Source: Apostichopus japonicus
Taxonomy: Eukaryota > Echinodermata > Holothuroidea > Aspidochirotida > Stichopodidae
Assembly: GCF_037975245.1 (NCBI RefSeq)
Contig: NC_092568.1
Coordinates: 12,053,501-12,117,500 of the forward strand
DNA: 64,000 nt
Reading direction: 5' to 3'
In this document: in pieces, positions 1 to 12,200 of the stretch
Numbering within the stretch: the first letter of the stretch is position 1
How the letters are laid out: every line of letters begins with the position of its first letter
Program-made: the position numbers and the translations under genes
Notes under the pieces: generated by a model
The model's input: only the letters and a program-made list of their open reading frames with translations
Databases searched by the model: none
Told to the model about the DNA's origin: nothing

Positions 1-172
1 CAGCCAATGTAATGAGCTAGTTCCCCCACACCTCCCCCCTTCCCCTCCAAAAGAATGATTTCATCAATAGGGAATGTACCCAGAGTGTGATGTCTTATGA
101 ACCTCCTAATGGATTCTCTTGTGACTGTTTTACATGGTGTGTATGACTAACGTATTTGTTATTGCATTTCAG

Positions 173-269
173 GCTGAACTTCATCGGTAGCAATACATTA
201 GTGATTGGGGACCTTGATATGCTACAGGAGGTTTTCATCAGTCGATTTTCAGCATTTCCTAATCATCGT
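173..269 (+). CDS. P450 visible exon 1
   Basis: Acceptor TTGCATTTCAG, donor GTAAGT. The first base is the third base of a codon split with an upstream exon. It encodes LNFIGSNTLVIGDLDMLQEV and then FISRFSAFPNHR, the A-helix/beta-1 region where CYP3 proteins read a TDPDMIKE-like segment. It ends in phase 0. Confidence 0.9.
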
Positions 270-3200
270 GTAAGTACCACAAAACTTGCGGACCAATAAC
301 TCTCGTCAAGGTGCCTATTAGACCGTGGTACTAGTTATTACACGTCCTTTAATATTTCGTGATTTTACCATAGCAAAGGAAGGCCAGCTCAACTGGAGGA
401 GGTGTGCTATTCACAATAAATGAAATCAAATGTTGATGTTAATTTGCAAAGTTGGTCCAAATCATCACTAGTACAGTACAGATGAGCTTTGGATATACAA
501 GTTTAGTATCAAGGTCATAATTATGTTGATATGTGATCATGGATATTCTTTTACTTGTGTGTATATCAAGGCCTGCCATGTGAGGTTTAGATCTTGACCT
601 CTGACATTTCAGCAATTGCCTGTTAAAGAAACACCGATGGACAGTGCTATCAACAATCTACGAGACAGTCAATGGAAGGATGTCCGTAATGTCTTAACTC
701 CAGCATTTAGTGGCAAGAAGATGAAACAGGTAACTTGGTCAGATTTATTGTATTAAATTTGTTATTATCCAGTTAAGTTTTTTCTTCTTGTTGCTTTTAC
801 AGTAGAATTACAAAACTTCTCAATATTTGTATAACCAAAGGTAAAGGTGGGTTAATTTGCAAGAATGTAAAGCTGAATCCTGGTTGTCATGACATCAACT
901 TTTTTTTAATACACATACGCTATTCAAATAGATGGTAATGCTGGAGATGTGTATTTGACATATGTGATGCTCATATTATAGTTAGACATACTGGATATTT
1001 CTTGCTATCCCTTAAAAACAAACCTTAGTGACAGCAAACAAGCAATTATAATTTATAGAGCTTTGTGCCCCCGTATCACCGTAATTTTATCATGAAATGT
1101 TTTTTATTATCTTCCAACAAAAGCTAACACTGATTGATAGTATTTTGAGAAAGTTACAGAAAGTTGTTTCTGCCCAATTTGGTGTCCCCACTGCTGAGTT
1201 GAAAATACTGCAAGAGTTTGCTCTCATCTTGGATTCCATTTTTCATTTTGTGCAATACATAGCTGCATTTCTCGAGACCATTCATTAGGGTCCTAACTTC
1301 ATGAACAAAATTGAAATTTGGTTATGGTTGTTTGATTGTATCGGTTGTGTTGAGGATTAGCCAATTGAATGGTTGCCTAAGGTCTGTGGTCTTAGTTTTA
1401 TTGTACATACCAAGGGCATTAGATAGAATGATTCTCCACAACAAAAGATTAATCTCATACTCTCATTCTAAAAATCAAGAAACTAGTTTCTCTGAAAGAT
1501 TCTGTCATCATTAATTGATGAATTATAACTATTTAGAGTGATAGAAATTTACAATGTAAAATGTCTATTGTTGTTATTTTCAGATGAATTCAATAATAAA
1601 TGAATGTTGTGATCAACTTCTGGAACATGTCGAAGAGCAGCGACTTAAAGGAACAGTCATACAATTTAAGAGGTTTGTATGCTAATTTCACCCTACCTTC
1701 ACATTCATGCCTGTAATGTGATTTTTACATGTGTTAACTTATGGAGACACACACTGTCGTTAGGTCGATTATTTCTGACGTTACTTTGGAAAATTCATTG
1801 TAGATCCTCAGTCTTGAAAGTTTCTGTTTATTTATTGGGAATGCACAGAGTCAACAATACAGCAATGGCACTGTCTCATCTTTGATTGGATAAATTGGGA
1901 GAAAGTCAAATGATTACGTAATATGTCAAGGCAACTTAAGGAAAATTGTTAATACCCCTTTAGCATTTATGCTTTTGGCATTACAAAGTTAACACTGCGT
2001 ATACTATGCACTAAATGATTTCATACTGTGCATGTATACTTTGTAAGTTAATGAGCTCTACGAACGGCTTATCCTGGTTTACAAATTAAGAAAGCTGATT
2101 GAAATACTTTGGGATATCCAATAAAATTGATGGGACTAGTAGTCTTCTAGTAGAAGGTAAGTGGGGAAGGGGAGGTGGGAGGGGGACTAGCTTGGTGGTG
2201 TAAATACATACTTTACCTCATGACAAAATGTGTGGAATGTATACAATTGAAGTCTATATAGATATCTTGAAAATATGGTTCTAAAATGTCTTCCTTGTTT
2301 TTCTGGTTGGTAGTAAGAAAGTACAGGAAGTACAAACAGTAATAGTTTTTAATCTAGCATTAATAAGGTTGAACCAACTGGAATTAACTGTCAGTATTAA
2401 ACCACATTGTTTCTGCTACAACGTCAGAGTTGTCAACCCCTGAATCGTAGTTGTCTAAAACCATGGACCGGAGAATCCATTAAAAAGCAGCGTTGGTGAG
2501 TGTCTTTGTGAGTGCCTGGTGAATGGCAGTACTATAGAGTTATATTACTGTATCTGGTTGTGTTTGGTATTAACCTTGTTGTTTCACATCCCTATTGATA
2601 TTCACTCATCCAGTTTAATACAGATTGCGTCTGTCTGTTCAAACTCTATGCAGTGTCTCTTCTCGTCCAGACAGGTGCACTTTGTTACAAATAAACAAAT
2701 TTAGATTGATCATTATGTTCAAATGATCGCGATATCAATGTTTTTGTCTGGGAACATACCTGAACATCTTTTGCAACATTGATGCAACAGACTTTCCTCC
2801 AGATGTTGTGCATGTAGATTCAGTTGTAATATCAGTGGCTTTGTGTGGGAGTCACTGAGGTTATAGTTATATCTGTTATGAATGTATGGCATTAGGGATG
2901 CACCGGATCCAAATTTTTGGATCCGGCCAGAACCGGATTTTGCCGGATAGTACATGAAATTACCGGATTTTTTCATTACACAAAAGAAAGTCATTAATAA
3001 GAAGTAGAAGTATGAAACAAGGAGCAAATCTATGGTGAGGTATACGCATATTATAAAGAAGGTGAAATTAAGACCCCATTTATGAGATTAAATATGACTT
3101 GAAGTGGTGTAATCTACATTCTTTAATAATATAACTACAATGTAATTGTTGACAAGCTTGATACAGTATGTAAATTTGTTTGCTGGAAAAATACTGCATA

Positions 3201-6200
3201 CTACCTACCTTTTTAAGGAATAATTCAGGCCAGATTTTGAAAAAGATCCGGCCAGATTTTGAAAAAGATCCGGCCACATTTGAAAAATATCCAGCCCGAA
3301 CCGGAAAATTGCTCACTATCCGGCCGGATAGTCCGGCCCGACCAGATATTCAGTGCATCCCTTATAACTAGCAAATACAAGTAATATTGCATGTCTAAAC
3401 TACAGTAGATCTATAGATGTTTGTACTAGACAAATTTAACCTCAGCATTTCAAACATCTTTTGTGTGAATAACAGCATAACTTTTTGTTCAAGCATATCC
3501 AGTGTCAAGAGAAGCTACCCTTCAACAGGCTGCTTTTAACTCTATGACCCTGACTTTTACTTTTCTTTGCCCTCTTTAGTTTGTACGGCTCTTACAGTAT
3601 GGATGTGATAGCTTCAACGTTCTTTGGCTTGAAGGTGGACTCTCAGAAAAATCCAGATGACCCTTTTGTGAAGCATGCTAGGAAATGCTTTGAAACTTCT
3701 CTATTTAGTTTCAGACTGCTAGCAATATGTAAGTAATTTACTCACCGGATTTAATAACCATTGTCTTCATTTAAGCATACGTTAATTCCTTACAAACAAA
3801 AGGCAGAGTTTCAAATAAAAGCTCTGTGTCTGAATATAAGAAATGGAAAAAATATGACCCTTGACATTTCATTTGCTCTTCTCTATACCTGCCTTGCCTC
3901 ATCTTTTATACATATATATATATCTCCTATATAGTTTTATAAATTTGGTAAATGTCACCAACTTGGTCTCATTTCTGTTCCTTTCAAATTTTAACCATTC
4001 TGATTTCTACATGTGAAATACAAGTGTTTTTTCCCATGGCATTGTCACAGGTGAAAAGAAAATGCACAAATGAACGGAATACTGACTAAAGATTTAACCG
4101 TTAAATCATAACTGGAACTTATTTCTACTTTCGAAATATAAATAATACAAACTTATGAACTTTGAACTAAGAGGTTTAGCATTCTTTCTTGCATTAAGAG
4201 TTCCTATTCGCTAGGGTTCATCCTTCGTTCTATTTGAAAACGCTGGTTAGGGTGTGAATTCTCAGTTCCATGTTCATGTACTATGAATGTGCCTGTTCTG
4301 TGACAGACCCACTAGGAGGGTTCTCGCGCGATATTTTAAGACCTTTTGCTAGGTGTTGCATTTATCTCTTTAGTTTGTCATATGACTACAGTTGGATTTC
4401 CGAAAGAATAGCTCTGCGTGGGTATTTTAGCTGTGCAATAAAGTGGTTTAATCATTGGAAAGATCTCAATTGGAGGTTTTGATTGTCCAATAAGGTATTT
4501 AAAATTTATTTTGATCCATTTTCTGTTGGATCTGGAAATTTGTCAATGCCCAAGATCCCATCCCATGCTGAGCATGTTCAGCTCACAATTCAAAATATTT
4601 AGGCAGTGAAATTTAAAATTATTTGAAATAAATGTTCATCAGAACATGCGCGTGATTTAATCGAAATGCAAGAAAACGTCTCTTGATAACAAAGGAATGT
4701 CTGAATGTGGTTCTGCAGGGTACTTCATTTGTTAAGTAAAATCCATTGAAAATCAAAATTGATGGAATTTATTTCTTTATCAACAAGGCCTCGATGAAAC
4801 AGATAGATTTTGGCTGTTTTGTTTCAGTCCTGTTGCCTTTTCTAGGACCTCTCTTTGATGCCCTGGACATTGGACTATTCGTCAAGGAAGTCAAGGTCTT
4901 CTTTCACTCGGTCATCCATAAGATGGTGGCAGCTCGCAAAGCAGGAACAGAAAAGGTTGGAATTGGTTTATTCACAAAAGCAGAATTGTCTTTAGTCTCC
5001 TGGTTGTCATAATCACTTTAGAGCCCACATTAATGTATCGGCTATTAGTCTTGTTGACATCATCCCCTTCCTTATAATCACCAGACCAACACGCTGAAAG
5101 ACTTGGAGGGTGATGAGGAGCAACCAGCCAGTGGGGCACTGATTAGAGCTAGCAGACATTAAGCTGATGGCATATTCTAGCATCATCTTTTCTTTACTTA
5201 GAAATTTGGGCAGTGGCCAATTCACACATTTTTGGCAGGTTAATGTAAGCCATGCATGAACTGTATATTAGCTATTGCAGGCTCAACCCAAAACTAGAAA
5301 GTTGGTATATTTTGTCCGGTAGTAGGCACTTGCTTCGTGTGCCTGATGGATCATTTGGCCCTGAATGGCATATCTAGCTTCAACATTGCTTCACTACCAA
5401 ATAAAGAAAACTTCGGTAGTTTGGGATTAACATCGTTCCTTTGGTTGCCCTAAAGCAGGATATGCCTGAAGTCCTTCATATTTATACATTCTTGCAGATG
5501 AAACCTCCAAATAGAATATTGGTCTGTCTTGCTTAGAAGTGTTGACAGAGGTCCTTTGATATTGGAGGTCCCCTAGGCTCTTGATACATCTGCCTGTTGA
5601 CCGAATTTAAGGTGTTATGTCCTGTCTACAATTTGAATTTCATGTCACATGATGAACGTTAACAGTTCTTGGAACGGACTATTTAATGTCCAAGTCATTT
5701 TCTGTTTCTTTTTAATGATTTGCCGAACAAATGCTCCTAAAGATTTAGCCAGTTACCTTCCTAACTCTTAAATTCTGAGATCTAATTGATGATGAATTTC
5801 TTTAGATCCAATCACTTTGAAGTACTATTAACTATAACAGCAATGTGCCTAAAATGTACACATTTCAAAACCTTATTCTAACACAAATGTACAACAAAAG
5901 AAGTGAGCGGTATTCACCAACAATTGCCTACTCGTAACTGTTAGTCTCTAAAAACTGTTTACTGCAGAATTATTACAGAGGAATACTTACAGGATACATT
6001 TCAGAGACAAGACTACATTTCAGTGACAAGACTTAAGAAAGAACACGTATTACTATTGTAACGCTAACTCAGTCTAAGATTCTGGGGCGTCCAAATATTC
6101 CCTGCTGAGGACTGGTGGTGGTATGGAAACAAATGCGGCTTGGATGGTTGTATGTTAGTAAACGACGAGCCTTAAATCTCGCTATTACATGCAAAAGATA

Positions 6201-9200
6201 TAACACATAGATAAACGAGTAAAGAACAAGCGCTGTGTAGATTTCGCAATCTATTACTATAACGATACGTACAAAAGTGTATAAAAGACGAATACAAGAC
6301 AGATACAAGTACGACCACAATGGTCGGAGCCAGGGCTACTACCGAACCGAACGATTCAGATCGGGAGCGAAGACTGGTCACAAGTCGTGAGGTCTGCTTC
6401 AGCTGAGCTGGTGAGCAGACATCACGTGACCTGTAATTATTACGTAATGCAGCCTACGACAAATAGAGGGCAACATATATGATGACTAATGGCATTACAC
6501 TATCCCCTTCTCAGTCCTTAACTTGACCCCAAGTTATGAAAACAAAATAGTAAGGATCGCTAATTAGACACAAATCTAAATCATAAACGTACTAATACAA
6601 AAAGAAATCCAAAATACATGAATACGTATAAAAGCAAAGTATAGCTAATAGTGCCTGCCATGCACGAGAGCCTATACACACAATAACATTTGATATTAAC
6701 TCTTAATATGGGTTCAGAACTAACTTTTGGGGAAAAAACGTAGGCCTATCACATGTCAATCTGTACCGACTAAAAAAAGTATGTCCTAGCTCGACTGCGA
6801 AAGAAGAAAGTTACGCAATACGAGAGTAATAGAAGAGTAATATGACCTTACATGCACGTGTTCATACCCTAAAGGAATAACGCGGCTCGCGCGAAAGTGC
6901 AATTTGGACTCATGTGAGGTCACATTCCAAATACAACTGATAAAAGTAAAAACAACTTACGGTGCCGTACATAGATATAAATACATGAAAACAATCCAAG
7001 TGAATCAAAACATAACACTCTTGATGTAACACAGAGATCCAAACCACAAAATAAATTGATAGGAAGTCCGCATCAAAATATGAAATGTCCACAAGATTTC
7101 CAAAGTAAAAATATATCATAACGAAACCGGAGGTCCGCATCAAAAGGTGAAATGCCCATAATATTTCCACAGTAAAAAATTATATAATAGAGAAACACGT
7201 TATTTAACACAAAAGTCCTGATCGACGGCATCTCTATGGATTAACGGTAAGTCAACAGTTCCCTGGTCTGTGTGGGCAATTCGAATCCCTCCTTCTCCGT
7301 GGTAAGGACTGTACCATCTGGGTATTGGACAGTATGTTTTTCCTTCCTGTAAATAACTCCAAGACCAAGGTTTTTTACTTCCGCGTTGATGATGAGTGGA
7401 ATCCTTGAGGTAACTATCAGGTTCCGCAGACGGGTCAAAACTAAATATAACCCTACTTGTTGCTTACGTAACGCTTACGTAACTACGAGGCCTCACCAAC
7501 TCTGATGGTCTCAACACTCTCTCCAGATGCTACACACAATTTAAGACGATTGTGGTGAACGACCTTCGGCCTCGATCGTTCCGACTGTTTTATACGATAA
7601 GTTACATCGGATAACTGATTAACTATTAAATATGGGCCTTCCCAATATCTTTGCAACTTAGGAGACAGTCCCTTTTTCTTACTGGGGTTATACAGCCAAA
7701 CTTTATCACTGACGTTATAATTTTGGGCATTGCTAAGCCTATCATAGGACTTCTTCTGCCTTTCAACTGAGGCATTTGTTTCGATTCTAGCCATTTCATG
7801 AACTGTCCTAAGTTTTTCTTCCAATTTACTTACTTAACAAATACTTGAACTAATTTCTACATGGGGAGGGGGTACTAGGAGATCAACTGGGAGATTCATC
7901 TCCCTTCCTAACATCATTACACTGGGTGTCTCTCCCGTGGTCTCGTGAACAGAGGAGCGGTACGCCATGGTAACATGGGGCAACCATTCATCCCAATCAC
8001 GTTGGTTTTCCGAAACAACGGCCGATAACATTGCCTCTAAGGTTCTGTTAAACCGCTCCACCATGCCATCAGATTGGGGGTGAAAGGCTGTGGTGCGAGT
8101 TTTATCAATACCAAGGAGCTGTGCTAATTCTTTAAACAAATTTGACTCGAAATTTCGGCCCTGGTCAGTATGCAACTGTAGGGGAACACCGAATCTCAAC
8201 ACAAACTGTTCTACAAAGACTCTGGCCACAGTAACTGCCTCCTGGTTTGGGATCGCATAAGCCTCGGTCCACTTAGTAAAGTAGTCCGCTACACACAAAA
8301 CATATCTATTTCCCGTATCGGTAACTGGTAAGGGTCCCAATATATCCATGGCCACTCTTTCCATGGGGGCTCCTACCACGTACTTTTGCATACGTGCTCT
8401 ATGAGATTTAATTGGACCCTTCCTTGAAGAGCATGTTTCACATTGCCGACACCATCTCTCTATATCCTTATGATATCCAGCCCAGTAAAATCTAGATTGG
8501 ACTCTCCTCATAGTTTTCTTAACACCTAGGTGACCAGCTGTGGCATTACTATGTAACAAAGACATAACCTCATTACGCATGCTTCTAGCCACCACTAATT
8601 TCCAGGAGATCTCATTCCCCGAGTCAGATTCCCATTTTCGATAAAGAATACCGTTTCTGAGACACAAGACCTTCCACATACCCCAGTAAGTTTTGAAAGT
8701 CTTGTTCTCAGCTGAAATCAGCGACCACTGTGGCCTTTCTTTTGAAATAACCATCCAGTCTATGATTCGACTGATGTCGTTATCACCCTGCTGTGCCTTC
8801 TTAATGTCTTCTACAGACCACTGGTTCACCCAAGCACCATCTAGCTCTAGCCTGGGAGCAACTATCTCTGGCACAACCTGTCCATTATCTTTTCCACTTT
8901 GAGTTGGACTTTCTGCTGACAGTGCAGCTGGTTCCATCCCCTTCTCAGCATCTGTCCTAATTTCGTCCAGCCTATCAGTTTGACTCCCACCCTGTTTAGT
9001 TTTACTACGGGTTACAACCGTACATACGTGAGTGTCAAGGGTACCCCCACTTTCACTGAGTTGTTGTCCAGTAAGATTCCCCCCAGTATCTTCTACTGTA
9101 CTTAATTCCGTTTCCTCTAAACGGAGGCAATACCTACAGTCTAAGCACGGGCGTCGGGAAAGCGCATCTGCATTCCCGTGTTTACTCCCTGGACGGTGCT

Positions 9201-12200
9201 GAATCTCGTAGTTATAAGTGCCCAGCATTTCAAGCCATCGCGCAATCTGCCCCTCGGGTTGTTTAAAATTAAGTAACCACCTCAAAGCACCATAGTCCGT
9301 TCGCACAAGAAATTCAGCACCGTACAGATAATGGTGAAAGTGTTTTATTGATGCTACTATAGCATACAACTCTTTTCTTGTTATGCAATACCTTCGTTCA
9401 GCCTTACTAAACGATTTACTAAAATATGCGATTACTCTTTCTTCTCCTCCCTGGATTTGAGAGAGAACACTACCCAAGCTTTCATTGCTTGCATCTGTGT
9501 CAAGAATATACTTGTCACTGGGGGTGGGGAAGGCTAATATAGGAGTAGAGGTTAGGGCTACCTTCAAGGCGTTAAATGCTTCTTCGCATTCCTCATTCCA
9601 CAGAAATCTTTTCCCCTTTTCTGTCAAACGATGCAAAGGACGTGCAATAAGAGTGAAATTTTTAACAAACTTCCTGTAATAAGAACATAAACCTACAAAT
9701 CCTCTCACGTCACGAACACAATTTGGCCTTGGCCAATTTTTAACTACAGCCACCTTTGAGGGATCAGTCGAAACTCCGTCCTTGCTAACTACGTGTCCAA
9801 GAATCTCCACTTTTTGTTTGAAAAGAAAACATTTCTTAGGCGACAGTTTCAGTCCCGCTAATTTGAACCTCGTAAAAACATCATCTATGGCAGCAATGTG
9901 TTCCTCAAAATTCTTTCCAAAAATAATTACATCGTCTAGATAGACTAAACATGTATGCCACTGCAGACCAGATAAAATTTTCTCCATCAATCTTTCAAAG
10001 TTGGCTGGTGCATTGCAAAGCCCGAACGGCATGACACAAAATTGATATAGACCACTGTGGGTGATAAAAGCGGTCTTTTCCCTATCAGACTCGTCCATTT
10101 CGACCTGCCAGTAGCCACTCGCTAGGTCGAGGGTCGTAAACCAAGTGGAGCCATTAAGACTATCTAAGGAGTCATCGATTCTAGGGATCGGGTAGCTATC
10201 TTTAGTGGTAATATCGTTAAGCCTACGATAATCTACACAAAAACGAGTTGATCCATCTTTCTTTTTAACTAATACAACTGGAGACGCCCATGGGCTAGAT
10301 GAAGGTTCAATCACCCCCCGCCTTAACATATCTGAAACCTCGTTAGCCGCATCCTCTCTTTTATTCAGAGGCAGTCTCCTAGCATGTTGTTTAATAGGGG
10401 ACACCTCTTTAGTTGGAATTTTGTGTTTCACAATATCAGTCCTTCCTAAATCATCCTTACATTTTGCAAAAATACTCTCATGCTTCAGAAGAAGCCTCCT
10501 AACTAAAGCTTTTTGATTTTCATCAAGTGATCCTTCCAAAGAGTTGTACAGCCCTAAAATGTGCTGTGGTAAGTCAGTGACTCCCCCACCCTCATTGCAA
10601 GTGTCACCCTCCGTGTTTTGTACCGATAAAACTTCCTCTACAGGCTCACACGTGGCCGCCATAACTCCTTCATACACTGTGACTGGCACTGAATCTACAT
10701 TAATCATGCGGATTGGTACCACGCGACTCTGGGGATTAACCACAGCTTTAGCTACCATAATCGAGTGTTTCTTTACAAAACTTTCACAAGGCTCTACAAT
10801 AAACTCTGTTCCGTCTAATTTATTGGCAAGTTTACCTGGTACTACAATTTCCTGGCCTGGACTTATGCAGACTGTCTCAGCAACCGTGATTCTATTCACT
10901 ACGTTACTAGGGGCATTCAATCTCTCGTTGCCGAAACATTGAACCATTATATTCCCAATTTTTATCTGACCAAGGCCTAGATCTATTTGGCACTTGTATT
11001 TTGAGAGGAAATCACACCCTAATATGAAATCAGAAGATATGTCTGCAACCCACACCGGGTGGCTCGCCGAAAAATCTCCCATCTTCAATGAAAATTACCA
11101 CAACCGAACAACGGTATACTTCGATCATCGGCCATAACCAAGTCCTCTCCAGTTCTCTCTAACTTTGGCCGTGCACTCTGAACAATTTCCTGATACATAC
11201 TACGTTTCACCACACAAATATTTGCTCCCGTATCGATCAAGCTATCTAAAGTCCTACCATGGATTTGAATTCTTGCGTACAATCCATCTCTAGTATTCTT
11301 TTCACTAAGTGACGTAACAAAGGGCCTTTTGGGACCACTAGCCGACTCATGGCCCGCTGAACCGGCTTTTACTAGTTTCCCGAGTTATGACTTGTCCCAT
11401 TGTTATCAGATACTTTAGGTTTTGGACAATTACGAGCAAAATGCCCAACTTCTTTGCAGTTGTAACATTTGTTGTCCTTTCTCATATTCTTACCCTCTCT
11501 TTTACGAGGCTTTTCCGAATTCCTGTGGCTCTTCTCTAACGATTTAAAACATTCCTGAATTTTAGCTACCATTTTCTCTACAACTTGGTCTAAATTACTC
11601 TGTACCTCTTTCGCCAGTTTCTGGTCAGTATCAGGGGGGCCTGACACAGATCTAAGTAACCTTCTACTATTTCTCTGATTTTCAGCCTGTTGAAATGTTT
11701 CAAATTCAATTGCTGTTTTTACTGCGCTGTCCAAACATTTTGGGCGAGACTGATATATTCCCCATCGCATGTCAGTATCAGCCAGCGCATCAATAAAATG
11801 ATCTTTTGCCAAGGTCTCTTGTAGATCATACTTAGCTTCAGGGTAGGCTAATTTAACCAATCTCCGGACTGACTGCGCTAATTCTGGAAGGTTTTCACCT
11901 TTCTTTCTTTGTTTATTCTTTAACTGAGCACGGAATAATTCTGTTTGATTTTGTGACCCAAAACGTTTGGACAGGACGGCAACAAGCGAATCATAATTAC
12001 GACGCATCGAGGTATCAAGGTCGCCTAATACTGACAGCGCTTCACCTCTTAAGGAAGTGGCAAGATGCATTCCTTTAGAAAGGGGATCCCATCTATTCAT
12101 TTCTGCTATCAATTCAAACTGTACAATGTAATCATTCCACTCACTACTCCCGTCAAATGCTACGGGGCGTACTTCCATTCTCTTTGGGTATATACGGGAA

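Larger units (their letters stand above)
270..2892 (+). other. P450 introns 1-3 (part), no extra gene
   Basis: Intron 1 (270-612), intron 2 (730-1583) and the first part of intron 3 (1673-3579). AT-rich sequence; the short open frames lack codon structure or homologous motifs. No RNA gene was recognised. Confidence 0.6.

Noticed and set aside
6069-6381. Open frames in the LTRs, seen again at 13461-13827
   Set aside because: They repeat because the LTR is duplicated; no known LTR-encoded protein resembles them.
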